Both the position numbers and the translations under genes were made by a program. The notes beneath the pieces were generated by a model. The model saw only the letters and a program-made list of their open reading frames with translations, was not told where the DNA came from and did not search any database. 64,000 nucleotides of DNA, taken from positions 2,186,501-2,250,500 of the forward strand of contig JAWQEG010000506.1 in the NCBI GenBank assembly GCA_033782935.1. The letters run 5' to 3'. Positions 44,331 through 56,001 of this stretch are shown in pieces (position 1 is the first letter of the stretch; every line of letters starts with the position of its first letter). The stretch is from Petrolisthes cinctipes (lineage: Eukaryota; Arthropoda; Malacostraca; Decapoda; Porcellanidae).

Positions 44331-45790
44331 TAGTACTGAGGAGGGACTGGACTTGTCCTGTTCCTCATCAGTCTCTTGTTTCTTTTTCCAGACCAGGTTG
44401 ATCCAGCTATAGGATAGAGTAGTAGCATACACTTGTGGCTTTTTGTTTTGTTTTGGGCAGTGGGTTTTTTAGTTCCTCCCAATTTAGATTAAATTGGCAA
44501 TTAGTAAACAATAAAAAAAAATGGAAGGGAAATCCAAGCTTTTACACTGGTGTCAGCTAAGGTGGGATAAATCAGACCCAGAGAAATTGTTTTAGCGGAG
44601 ATCCGTGGAATTGGGTATGATGTTTAAGACAGCAATAGTAGGACGCAGTCAAGTTCCTCGGGAACTGACGGTTGACGGTGCTCAGGTAGTTGTTTATCGA
44701 TCACCAGGTGCCCGTGCCCATTCATTTTATAATGATGAGAGATTAAAAATAAAAATAAATAAATAAATAAAAATATTAAAGTAAATTAATTGGGGAAAAT
44801 TAAAATTCGAACTATTACAAGTAAAAAATTAAAACGTGATGCCACTCGAGCAGAATCCATGGCATAAGCAGGGGAAGTACAGAGTGAAGTGGTTATTGGT
44901 GATGTAGGAGCAATCGCAAAATCAGTAGATCAGGAGATAGATAGCGAAGTGAAATTCGAAATGAAGGAATTGAGGTTAATAACGGAACAAGTGACCGGGA
45001 TAGCAAGGAAAGTACAAGAGTTGGATCATTTAAAAACAGTGACGGAGCAAATCAATAACTTAATGGAAAGAGTGAGTGAGTTGGAAAGGCCGGAAGAGGC
45101 ACAATTTTTCCCTCTTATTGAGCGTGAATTTACACCTCCATCCTCACCATCTTTGATGATACCCAAGCAAGCCAGACGACCACAGTTATCTCCAGTTCCT
45201 CCTAGATTCAGTAGTCAGTTTTTTCAGCCAACAAGGTTTATAATCCACCACCAGTAACCTTTTGCCCAAATACAACCCCTGTATTACACCCTCCATTATC
45301 AACCGTAACCCCTAATCCAAATGTACCAAACCCTGCAAGGAGCATTACTCCACCATTAGTTAAACCCCGTGATATCACAAAACTTGAATTAGATACATTG
45401 CAGAGCTTGGATTCCTCTGCTCGTTTACAAATGTTCTTTGAGGCAGTTGAGAGGTGCGCAGTCCCGAGTAGACAATGATCTAGCAGTCTTAATACATACT
45501 ACACAGAAAAGGGGAGAAATATTTACATGGGGTGATCTGAAGACTTATTTCACGAGAGAATTTAGAGTGGAATTAAATTTTGATCAGACTTAGAGACAAA
45601 GTGATAAATTTCAGGATGATTGGATGGAGAATCCGCAAACCTTTGCCCATCAATATAAGTGTCATTATGCAGCAATAGAGGGTAGATTTCAAGATCAACA
45701 GTTACCAGAAAGGGATAGAATGATTAACGAAAGATGTTACAAAGTTTTCCTCGAATTAATAGGGATAGGCTAGAATCTTTCATGGATGAT
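44331..45790 (+). pseudogene. 5' part of gypsy-like element C: primer site and Gag remnant
   Basis: TGGTGGCAGCG at 44331 is a primer-binding-type sequence. Three stretches of Gag follow: a piece with EIRGIGYDV and GRSQVPRELTVDGAQVVV (about 44595-44700), a Glu/Lys-rich likely coiled coil with a Pro-rich end (44889-45257), and a capsid-type part with LELDTLQSLDSSARLQMFFE and ENPQTFAHQYKCHYAAIEGR (45380-45780). Several stops and frameshifts interrupt them. Element B is inserted at 45790 in the middle of the coding text, which resumes at 55004. Confidence 0.65.
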
Positions 45791-46571
45791 TGTACGTACA
45801 AACAAGGTCCAATGACACTTAAGACAGGGATAGCATACAGAGGACACCACACAGATGTTGTCCCTGTAGACTCTCTCTCCATCACACACACACACACACA
45901 ACACTCCCTACACACACACAAACACGTGCAGTGACTCGCATTTCGGGACCTGACAGGTAGTTCAAATTCCACATACATACATACACACAGACAAGCCAGC
46001 TGCACTCACTAGACGTGACTTGATCTGACCGAGATCATTTTTCTCTCTGTCCAACACACACACATATACACGTACACAGAGTTACCCTCGCTTGACCAGT
46101 CTCCAATGACATATCTCTACTTACAGTTGTGGAAAAAGTATACAGCAGAAACCATTAACCCTTTCTTCTCTCTCTAGTTTCACAGAGAGAGATAGAGAAG
46201 GGAGAATAAACGAATAAGGAATAGAGAAAGAGAGAGAGGGTCAAAAACTTGACCCATACTAAAAATAACAGAACATTCAGCCAGCAATACTGTATCCAGA
46301 GATTACTGGCATCTCCACGTACAGAATGAATATAAACTGACCAGAATAGCCTTAGCTAGGAACATTCAAGAACATAACAGACAAAAGACATCAACTCGGT
46401 TCTCCCTTAGAAGTAATAAATAAAGTAAGTTTAATTTTACTTACTGAAGTTTATTTACAACCTTGACTGAACACCACAACGCCGCCGAGCTAGCTACCAC
46501 AACCAACTACAACAACTCCAGAACAAGGTAATGTACCAGATTCTTCGAAGAGACAAATCAGGACTGGTACA
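45791..46571 (+). repeat. 5' LTR of element B
   Basis: 781 bases, TGTACGTACAAACAAGG to GACTGGTACA. Contains a (CA)n run near 45888-45902 and a CT-rich block. It should provide promoter and RNA start; I cannot point to a convincing TATA box. Confidence 0.93.
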
Positions 46572-47189
46572 TTTTGATGGCAGCGGTGTTTTGCAATAAG
46601 GCAAATTGCAAGGTCTAAGGCACAGGAGTACAGAGACTAACATTGTTCAAGAACAAGTAAGGATTGACTTGTAAATTCTCTCAAGCAATTCCTTCAGTGG
46701 TGATAATCTTACGACCTCTAACGAGGGAGATTTATGCCACAAGTAAATTACCTACAAAGGTCTCCTGCTCCAATATAACTACAACTCGACCTACAAGGGG
46801 ACCTCATCTACTTCACAACAAACAAGCATCACTTCATCCCTACCATATCGACGTCCCTTTTACGTAAATGCTCTCGTAAGGACAACGCCATCACTCCATC
46901 ACCTCCAAGCTGACACCTCTTACGTAAATTCTCTCGTAAAGGCAAGTCAACGTTCATCGTCTTCACTCCAATAATGACTGTTAGTGTGTTAGTGTGCGAG
47001 CTAACTAATCATCTTCGTATCATCACTTCCACGTCGACTCGTCAGGCAACACCCCAGCTCGACCTCGTCATCACGTCATCATCATCGTAGCAGCATCAGT
47101 CTACACAAAAGTAGGTACATTTACAAAGTACATTACATTATTTTCCACTTGTTCACGAACATGTTAGAAAGCTATAGGTTCCTCATTTG
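46572..47189 (+). promoter_or_regulatory. Leader of element B: primer-binding site and possible splice donor
   Basis: TGATGGCAGCGGTG starts at 46575, three bases after the LTR, and is the tRNA primer site type shared with element A. GCAAG|GTCTAAG at 46613 sits where element A has GCAAG|GTAAAG; if this is the env splice donor, it is weaker in B. The following 570 bases have only a short ORF (46664-46867), partly similar to one in A. Confidence 0.55.
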
Positions 47190-48457
47190 ATGTCTAAAAA
47201 GAATACTTTCAATAAGTTGAAGCAGAGCTTCGACATATTTTCCCCCATTAAACATCCAAACGACCCAAACCTAACATTGAATACCACTACTAATGATTCA
47301 TTGAGCTCCGGGCTGGAAAATTCATCCCCTGTGTCCCAAAGTCTTATTCCTGGTGCCGACACATACGAATCACCTTCATCTTCTTCCATCCTATCTCCTT
47401 CTAAAACTCGATCTGGTATTCCATATCATCTTGTATACTCTCCAATCATGGCCACTTCTCTACAATCTCCTAATGCCTCTAACCCTACTCCTTCTAGCCA
47501 AACTTCACCTGCTATGCCTAACCAATTTCAAACAGTGAGAGTATTACTAACCCCTAATTATTTGAAGCAATATACGGGAGATGATCCAAGATATGGAATT
47601 CATCTCTTTTTGCGACATTTGGAGGATGCATTTTGTCAGGCAGAAATTAATCAGGATATAAGATTAGGTTTGTGCGAGGTCATATTGCACCAGATAGTCC
47701 AGCTAGCTATATGCTAACAGCAAGTGCTTTTTCTGACCCTGATAACTTAACGTCATATGATACGTTTAGGGAGTCACTCATAGATATTTTTGGAGATGGT
47801 CAGCTCCATGGGTCATTGTCATGGGTCCAAAGAATGGCTAAAACAACTGCAGATAACATAACTGCACATGATCCAGCAAAAGCACTTGCATTAGCAGGGT
47901 CCCTAGCCTTAGATGCCAAAGAATCATTAAAGTCCTCACCTTGGGTACATAATGGGAATATTACCTTCGATAATGTTATTAAATTAATCGAATATGTCCA
48001 ATTTACGTTACTGTTAAAAGAAACTTATCGTTTGGATATTCCTAAACATTCATTTGGTCCTACTGACAAACTGATTAAGTTAGCTTCCAAACTTAGCATG
48101 AAAGAACCTCAGAGCGTACCTCGTGCATTACATGTTGCTTCATCAATGGAAACGAAGACTTTCAATAATAGTGCCACATCAAATCAAGGAAAGTCACAAA
48201 GGAAATTTTGTAAACATTGCAACAAAACTAATCATTATACCAGTGACTGTTATTTCTTACATAATTCTAAGGGGAATTATCAATGGAAACGTAATAAGTA
48301 TTCTTATTCCAATAAATATTGTCATTTACATGAGTCCACTTCACATTCCTCAGATGAATGTGTGGTGCTTAAAAGAATGAGAGAGGACATGCAAAGAAAC
48401 ACGAGGTACGAAACGAGACCACCCCAATATTCGAAATGGCAACATCCCAGAAAGTAG
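47190..48457 (+). pseudogene. Gag of element B, one frameshift
   Basis: Structural protein of the particle. Open from the ATG at 47190 with a Ser/Pro-rich N-terminus, then the capsid-type region LLTPNYLKQYTGDDPRYGIH. Near 47660 the sequence is 4 bases shorter than in element A and the frame shifts. The second part (RGHIAPDSPASYML...) is open to the TAG at 48455-48457. A zinc knuckle CKHCNKTNHYTSDC is followed by a variant one, CHLHESTSHSSDEC, with His for the second Cys. The end overlaps the protease frame by up to 85 bases in the -1 frame, an arrangement that suggests -1 ribosomal frameshifting; no classic slippery heptamer is evident. Confidence 0.8.
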
Positions 48458-51400
48458 TACGTCCCATAAACCCTGTCGTCGCCTCCACCGGTAATGTACT
48501 ATCAATCCCTGTACAGGTATTACATTGTAACACCTCCTTAATGATAGACACAAGCGCGGCAGTTTCATTGTTATCTGAAATTTCCTTTAAGAGATTGTGC
48601 AACTTAAATCCCCAGCGACATTTACATAATAAAATAGAGCCCATTGACATAGAATTGTCAGCCATAACAGGAAATAAATTACAGGTCATAGGGACACTAG
48701 CCCTTCCTGTAAGGTTAGAAAAGGGAACTAACCATATAAACATAAAATTCTATATAATACGGAATTATGTTCTACCAACAGACGGTGTATTGGGACTATC
48801 AGACATTATTAGGCAGGATATTGTCATTAACCCAGGATATAAAATAATACGTTTCAAAAATAAATGTATTCCAATACAGGATTGTCCTGGCCATTATTTA
48901 CGTTCAAGTAACGTTCACTCTATTTATAATACAAATAATGGAAACGACTCCATTATCTTAAAGGCTATTGCTGCATGTAATACTATATTAACTCCAAATT
49001 TCGTCCATAAATTGAAGGTAAAGCTTCCATCTCATGTACAGCCACATACTAATGTTCTATCCTTAATAGAGTCAGTGAAAATAAAGAACCTGGGATTAGA
49101 ATCTACTTTAACCAGTGTAAATGATAGTAATATTGCTACTATCTATCTCTTTAATAAAACATCCACCAATATTCATGTAAAGAAAGGAACATATCTATGT
49201 GATCTGTACTGATGGAAGTTAGACCAAATACCACAAGGAAATATTGCATCGGTTCTTACCGAAGGGAATCATATTGACAGTCATGTACGGGAACAACTTC
49301 GTAATTTTGTCCATGGCGGTGATTTTCCACTTTATCATGATGATCTGATCAACATCCTAGCTATATATCGAGATGCGATTGCCCTCCCTGGCGAATCTTT
49401 AGGAAAAACCGATATTATAAAGCATACCATTACCCTAACATCCCCTCAACCTATTTATACTCGAGCATATAGATTACTTCATAGTAGGCAGAAAATGGTA
49501 AATGAAATGGTAAGTGAAATGTTGGATGAAGGCATTATTAAGAATTCTCACTCCCCTTATAACAGCCCTATGTTTTTGGTTTCAAAAAATAATGGTGAAT
49601 TTAGACCAGTAATTGATTACAGGAAAATAAATAATGCTACAATTAAAGATAAATATCCCCTCCCTCTATTGAGAGATGTTTTGTCTAACATTGGTGAAAC
49701 AAAACCTATTATATTCTCCACCTTAGACTTAGTCAGTGGGTACTGGCAAGTAGCATTAGATGATAAAAGTCAACCCATTACGGCATTTAGTACTCCCCAT
49801 GGTCATTATGAATACACCCGTATGCCATTTGGGTTATGTAATGCTCCATCCACATTTCAGCGTATGGTAAATTTTCTTTTTGGCGATATCAATAATGAAG
49901 TCATTGCTTATTTAGACGATTTGATTATTTTTTCAAAGGACGTTCCTTCACATTTAGAAACATTAAAGAAGGTTATGCATAGGTTGCATCAGGTAGGCCT
50001 TAAACTTAAAATGTCAAAATGTCACTTTCTTAAACGGGAAATAAATTTTTTAGGACATACAATCAATAGGAAAGGGCTCCATACACATTCTGATAAAATA
50101 CGAGCAATGAAAGAATTCCCTACTCCAAAAAATGCAACTAATGTAAAGTCATTCTTGGGTTTATGTTCTTATTATAGAAGCTTTGTAAGAAACTTTTCCC
50201 AAATAGCAAAGCCCCTAAATAATCTCCTCAAGAAAAATGCAGATTTTGTATGGATGCCTGAACAACAGCTGAGCTTTGAATTACTAAAGAATAAATTGGT
50301 ATCAGCTCCAATTCTTGCATTCCCAGATTTTTCGTTACCTTTTATAATTTGTACTGATGCTTCTTCATTAGGCTTAGGCGCTGTCCTTATGCAAGAAATT
50401 GCTAAAGGTCAGTGTCAGGTAATTGCGTATGCTTCTAGAATATTAAATGCACAGGAAACTCGTTACTCTGTAACAGAACAGGAAACTTTGGCTGTAGTAT
50501 GGGCACTTCGTACCTTCAGGGAAATCGTGTTGGGATATCCTTTACAAGTTTTTACAGATCACCAACCGATTATTGGCTTCCTGAAAACTCAAAATCTCAC
50601 GGGGAAATTGGCTAGATGGTATCTAACAATTCAGGAATTTCAACCGCATATTGATATTAAATACCTTCCAGGTCGATTAAATCATGTAGCCGATGCTTTA
50701 AGCAGACATCCTGTCTCTTCAGTTTCTAAGTCACCCATGGACTTTGACTTCAATGCAGTTCGTATACATCAACAACAGGATTCTATGATAAAAGCAATAC
50801 ATTACTCATTAAACTCAGGTGATGATTATGATGGTCAGGAATTACCCATTAGCATAAATAACTTCTCCCTCCATGATAATGTTGTTTATAGGAAACTTAG
50901 GAAACGTAACATTCAAACTGATCAAATAGTAATACCACAATCCTTGATTCCCTCAGTATTAACCTTATATCATAATACAGCAGGACATCCTGGCAGAGAT
51001 CGATGTCTGTCCACTCTCCGTACGAAGTACTATTGGCATACAATGAAAGTAGATGTTGCAACACATATCGCTCAATGCGAAACATGCAATGCAAATAAGG
51101 GACATCCAATTGGACCAGCCCCATTAGGGGAATATCCAATGCCGAGTGAACCATGGGAAATAGTAGGAATGGATTTACTCTCCCTCCCACAGTCACATCA
51201 GGGCTCGAATTATTTATTAACTGTAGTTGATCATTTTTCTAGGTATTTGGTGGCAGCACCACTGAAAACAAAAACAGCAGAAGAGGTTGCACATAAATTT
51301 ATATCCAAATTCATATGTCCATTTACATGTCCCAAGATCGTTATTTCAGATAATGGTAAGGAATTTCGTAACAGTATCTTACAGAAGATATCTGAATTTT

Positions 51401-52116
51401 ATAATATTAATCAAACGTTTGTATTAGCATATCACCCTGCATCTAATGGGTTAGCAGAACGGCAAAACCGTAAAATATTAGAAGTACTTCGGGGGGCAAT
51501 AAATAAAATCCCTTACACATGGGAGGACTGGATTGATATGACAGTCTGTTCTATAAACGCTACAAAAACGGAAACAGTGGGTAAGACTCCTCATGAAATA
51601 ATATTTGGCGTGCAGAAACGTCTTCCATATGATATAACAATTCCCACACAGAGGCCCTGCTACAACATGGACGACTACGCTGAACGACAGCGAGTTGCAT
51701 TTCAACAAATTCATCATGAGGTACAAAACAATTTACAGGCTAGCAGAAATAAAATGCGTATAAGGCAGGATAATAAAGCAAAAACGCAAACCTTCACTCC
51801 AGGTGATCAGGTAATGTTACAGGTACCCGATCGAACTTCGAAACTTCTGCCTCGGTTCACGGGACCGTACACTGTTATATCTGTAGTAGGTAGGGGCACT
51901 AAGATTGCCATAAAGCATAATTTTACTCAGGCGGATGATATTGTTCATGTAGACAGAATAAAGAAATTGGTTAAAAGCGCGCAAACCCACCATCTAAATA
52001 ACCAATCAGAATCTCTGGAACATGACCTATTTCCTCTTCCTAGTAATATTATCTCTACTACTGATAATCATAAAATAAACAATTATAAACAGAAACTCCG
52101 ATCGGCGAAGAAATAA
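48373..52116 (+). pseudogene. Pol of element B: protease-RT-RNase H-integrase, one nonsense codon
   Basis: Open in one frame from 48373 except for a TGA at 49210-49212, where element A has an Arg codon. The protease box is MIDTSAAVSLLS (Asp at 48547-48549), DTS where A has DTG. The RT has KNNGEFRPVIDYRKIN, FSTLDLVSGYWQVAL, MPFGLCNAPSTFQRM and YLDD. RNase H has CTDASSLGLGAVL, EQETLAVVWALR and TDHQPI, then a chromatin-linker-like GRLNHVADALSRHP. The integrase has an HHCC finger (HNTAGHPGRDR...CETCNANKG) and an intact D,D-x-E set (GMDLLSLPQS, SDNGKEF, ASNGLAERQNRK). The final part is Lys/Asn-rich. Apart from the TGA and DTS the protein appears complete. Confidence 0.88.
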
Positions 52117-52121
52117 AAGAT

Positions 52122-52138
52122 TATAATTCTTCTTACAG
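52122..52138 (+). promoter_or_regulatory. Splice acceptor before env of element B
   Basis: A pyrimidine-rich stretch ending TTCTTCTTACAG lies immediately before the env ATG at 52139. The same layout is seen before env in elements A and D. In errantiviruses env is made from a spliced RNA, so this is the expected acceptor. Confidence 0.7.
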
Positions 52139-53932
52139 ATGTGGCCCAACTCAACATATATTATGGTTTTCATAGCCATACTCGCGGCAACAAAAGGTTA
52201 CGCTGACGTAACCACCGACCCTAATGATGATGTGCTTATCCCGGGAGCGCTCGTCCAACAATTTGGTAAAATATTGGTGACGGAAGATGTTATTACTATT
52301 TCTTATTCCTTACAAGATATATCTGATTTATTTCTCAAATTTTCTGCCGTTGAGCAAAAATTGCTGGTACTTAATGATACACTAGTTTTTCCTGACAGGA
52401 ATAACACGAAGGGATTTAGTGATTTAAGGGCATTATATTCAGTCTTGTCCTTTAAGGTTCAACGCACTATGAAGGAATTAAGTGACCTTAGTTCCATTGC
52501 TCGCCTATTACATCAAACTCCAATTGCACAGAGCCACCACCGCCGCCAGGAGCGTGGTTTAGTTAATTTTTTAGGTGAAATATCTAAGGCACTCTTTGGT
52601 ACTGCAATGGATAGTGATGTGCAGGCATTATCCCAAAAATTAAATATTGTAGGACAAGCAGTTGCAAATCAGGGTAAGGTAGTCAGGCAAGTATATAAAA
52701 GTGTTCAGATTGTTGGAGAAAACTTAAATACAATTTTTGATGTTTTACATAAACAACAACAACTATTTTCTACACAGATGGAACGCTCCCATCACATTTT
52801 TAGGCTTCTATTTATATCTGTTAGTTGGCAGGAAACTGAAATTCAAGTACAAGGACTTAGGGAGTCATGTCAAACATTAATTAAGGATGTAATTACTGCA
52901 GGTTTAGGTAAGGTTAACTCACGATTATTACCAATCAAACAATTGCAGGATGCACTTGAAATAGCTATGATGAACTATCATCTTACTCCCATATTTCATA
53001 CACCTAATCTGGAATATTATTATACAGTCATGAACAGTATTTTAACACCAGAATATATACTAATTACTATTCCAATGAAGAGTAAGATGTCCTTCACAGG
53101 CTATGCAGTACAACCATTCCCGATGAATCTAGAAAATAATCTTTTAATGTTAGATTCCCATCCTATAAATATTGTTCTTAGTGATGATTATTCTCTTGTT
53201 GATGTGCTTAGTGAAGCACAGTTTCTCAATTGCCATTTGGCATATCTTCATTTATATGTTTGTCCTGCATATTTGTTTGCATTTCAAGCTCCAAATGATG
53301 CACCATGTCCAATTGCTTTAAGTCAAAGGGATACTCATCAAGCACTCTCTGCATGTACTTTCAAATCTGTTACTAATCAAACTCTCTTTCATCGTCATTT
53401 CTTTAATTTCCACTATCTATACTTTCCTGCTGAGACACAAGTAACACTTATCTGCCCTAATGACACTACACATGGTATGGTTAAAGGCTACTATAAAGCA
53501 GCAGATTCATGTGAAATACGATCCAAGAGAATAGTTACCTTACCTAGTAAACATCACTTGCTTGAAAACATGACACTCTCTTCCACCTTTCAACATATTT
53601 CGTATAATGACGACTTGTTTAATATCTCCCAATTATCAGTTGTTTCAGAAAAAGTGAAACTATTGAGTCTACTCAATGATACGATGATTCAAACATCCTT
53701 ATCTGATAATTTGATTCCTCCATATCTGGATCACGAAGTATTGCTACCTACATTTATAATTCCATGTCTGATTCTTTTGGCCTGTACAGTGATTTTCTTA
53801 TTTTGCATTAGGAAGGTCTTTCGACGTTATACTGTGTTATCTCGTCTTGAAAAGAATATTTTAACTGCTCCATCACAGACTCAACATAGCAATAATGCTT
53901 CCCCTTCATTAATATGTGAATCATCAGCATAG
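52139..53932 (+). CDS. env: Envelope protein of element B (errantivirus/baculovirus F-like)
   Basis: 597-residue open frame, no break. It begins with a hydrophobic signal peptide (about residues 7-22). A basic stretch HHRRQER before GLVNFLGEISKALFGTA (about residues 134-160) fits a furin-type cleavage site followed by a fusion peptide, the hallmark of insect errantivirus Env and the related baculovirus F proteins. Heptad-rich helices follow. Near the C-terminus is one membrane segment (FIIPCLILLACTVIFLFCI, about residues 537-556) with a basic cytoplasmic tail. It starts 22 bases after the pol stop, behind a splice acceptor. It is the only full-length env in the window; whether it is expressed cannot be seen. 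Confidence 0.85.
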   Translation: MWPNSTYIMVFIAILAATKGYADVTTDPNDDVLIPGALVQQFGKILVTEDVITISYSLQDISDLFLKFSAVEQKLLVLNDTLVFPDRNNTKGFSDLRALYSVLSFKVQRTMKELSDLSSIARLLHQTPIAQSHHRRQERGLVNFLGEISKALFGTAMDSDVQALSQKLNIVGQAVANQGKVVRQVYKSVQIVGENLNTIFDVLHKQQQLFSTQMERSHHIFRLLFISVSWQETEIQVQGLRESCQTLIKDVITAGLGKVNSRLLPIKQLQDALEIAMMNYHLTPIFHTPNLEYYYTVMNSILTPEYILITIPMKSKMSFTGYAVQPFPMNLENNLLMLDSHPINIVLSDDYSLVDVLSEAQFLNCHLAYLHLYVCPAYLFAFQAPNDAPCPIALSQRDTHQALSACTFKSVTNQTLFHRHFFNFHYLYFPAETQVTLICPNDTTHGMVKGYYKAADSCEIRSKRIVTLPSKHHLLENMTLSSTFQHISYNDDLFNISQLSVVSEKVKLLSLLNDTMIQTSLSDNLIPPYLDHEVLLPTFIIPCLILLACTVIFLFCIRKVFRRYTVLSRLEKNILTAPSQTQHSNNASPSLICESSA

Positions 53933-54212
53933 GTTTAGCTTACATACACATAACTACAAGCACCTAGCTCAAAACATTAATTTTAAGATGATTTCTTTAT
54001 GTCCCTATGTATTTCTATTTATGTATTGATGTTACTGTCTATGTTCATTTGTGTATAATGTGTGCCTATGTCTTCATATCTATTTTTATGTTATTGTTTA
54101 CGTGTTTATTGTTAATATTTTAGTTCCTATGTAACCTACCCAACATTGTTAACTGGCCTCCTAATAAAGCATATGGCACCTGGGGCCAGGTGAGGGTAGC
54201 TGGTCCGAGCGA
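53933..54212 (+). other. 3' UTR of element B
   Basis: 280 AT-rich bases between the env stop and the 3' LTR. A purine-richer stretch (GGCCAGGTGAGGGTAGC, near 54185-54201) just before the LTR may be the polypurine tract, but it is interrupted by pyrimidines. Confidence 0.5.
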
Positions 54213-54999
54213 TGTACGTACAAACAAGGTCCAATGACACTTAAGACAGGGATAGCAGACAGAGGACACCACACAGATGTTGTCCCTGTAGACTCTCTCT
54301 CCATCACACACACACACACACACACACAACACTCCCTACACACACACAAACACGTGCAGTGACTCGCATTTCGGGACCTGACAGGTAGTTCAAATTCCAC
54401 ATACATACATACACACAGACAAGCCAGCTGCACTCACTAGACGTGACTTGATCTGACCGAGATCATTTTTCTCTCTGTCCAACACACACACATATACACG
54501 TACACAGAGTTACCCTCGCTTGACCAGTCTCCAATGACATATCTCTACTTACAGTTGTGGAAAAAGTATACAGCAGAAAACATTAACCCTTTCTTCTCTC
54601 TCTAGTTTCACAGAGAGAGATAGAGAAGGGAGAATAAACGAATAAGGAATAGAGAAAGAGAGAGAGGGTCAAAAACTTGACCCATACTAAAAATAACAGA
54701 ACATTCAGCCAGCAATACTGTATCCAGAGATTACTGGCATCTCCACGTACAGAATGAATATAAACTGACCAGAATAGCCTTAGCTAGGAACATTCAAGAA
54801 CATAACAGACAAAAGACATCAACTCGGTTCTCCCTTAGAAGTAATAAATAAAGTAAGTTTAATTTTACTTACTGAAGTTTATTTACAACCTTGACTGAAC
54901 ACCACAACGCCGCCGAGCTAGCTACCACAACCAACTACAACAACTCCAGAACAAGGTAATGTACCAGATTCTTCGAAGAGACAAATCAGGACTGGTACA
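54213..54999 (+). repeat. 3' LTR of element B
   Basis: 787 bases, six longer than the 5' LTR because of the (CA)n run near 54307-54328. Otherwise I count two substitutions. Confidence 0.93.
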
Positions 55000-55003
55000 T
55001 GAT

Positions 55004-56001
55004 CATATTCCCCTAAGGGATTTTCTTGAGTGGAAAATGAGAGACTGTTAATGATGCAAAAACGAGAGCCAATTAAGATGTTGCCACAGGCAAACATGCA
55101 AATGGCAAATGAACTTAACAAAAATCAGGAGAAAAATACAGCAGAAAGTGAAGTAGTACAATTGGCAAAGATGGTAGAGGAACTATAACGGAAAATGGAA
55201 AAGTTGTCATCTGGGGGTAAACCCCAAACTTCTAAATATTGCGCTTTCTGTAAAAAGAGCACTCATGACTTTAAAGATTGTTGGAGCAAACCAGAAAAAG
55301 GTAAATGTTTTAATTGTTTGCGGCCTGGATGTTGGAGTAATAGTCCCACATGTCCTGGGAAAGCTACGTATAGACCAGGTTTTAAGCAGTATAATGGTAC
55401 TGGTTATTCTAATTATTATCATCAAACCCGAAATCTAACAGGAACAACTAGGGAAGAATTATCGCCTGTCATTAATATAATAGTGAATGGTAAGATGTGT
55501 GCAGCTATTAATGACACCGGAAATGTCATAACCTTGATTAAGAGGAGTGCTTTTAAATGGCTAGGGTTAAAAATAGATTCTACCAAGGGTAAAACTAATC
55601 CAGTTGGAATTACGGGAAAACATCTTAAGGTACTAGGTATGGTGCAGATTGAAGTCCATGAGGGAGATCATGGAGTAAGTAGTCAGTGGGTAACTGTAGT
55701 ACCAGATTCATATTTGGACAGGGAAATTTTGCTGGGTTGTGATATAATAAGTAAATCAAGATTAACTTGGAATTGTAAGAATAAGGAAATGATTTGGGGA
55801 GGTGCTCCGTATCAGGTAAATTATATGAGGTTGTTTCAACAAACTATTCAAGGAATTAGGGATCATACTAAAGCTCAAATTCTTGATAGCAATCAGAGAA
55901 AGGTGCATGTAAAGAACAATGTAAAGCTGGAACCGTACCAAGCCAAGGTCATACGTACGAAAGTGAGTGAGTCACCGGATACAACACTACAGACTAGGCC
56001 C
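55004..56001 (+). pseudogene. Element C continued: Gag zinc knuckles and protease
   Basis: Resumes element C on the right of element B. After a short capsid-end stretch with a frame break, a frame open from 55195 has two knuckles: CAFCKKSTHDFKDC and CFNCLRPGCWSNSPTC, the latter with Cys where His is usual. A retropepsin-type protease follows with AAINDTGNVITLI (Asp at 55513-55515) and later REILLGCDII. The family-like text runs to about 55979; after 56001 a minus-strand LTR of element D appears. RT is absent from this position. Confidence 0.7.

Larger units (their letters stand above)
45791..54999 (+). mobile_element. Env-bearing LTR retrotransposon B (errantivirus-like), recent insertion
   Basis: 9.2-kb element with LTRs 45791-46571 and 54213-54999, TG...CA ends and a 4-bp duplication TGAT (45787-45790 and 55000-55003). 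It interrupts the gag of element C. The LTRs differ by about two substitutions and one (CA)n length change. Order: leader, gag, protease-RT-RNase H-integrase, env. Same family as element A, opposite strand. Confidence 0.92.

Noticed and set aside
45724..46005. Minus-strand ORF in the LTR of element B, repeated at 54161-54433
   Set aside because: It is repeated only because both LTRs are near-identical; the CVCV text comes from the (CA)n run.
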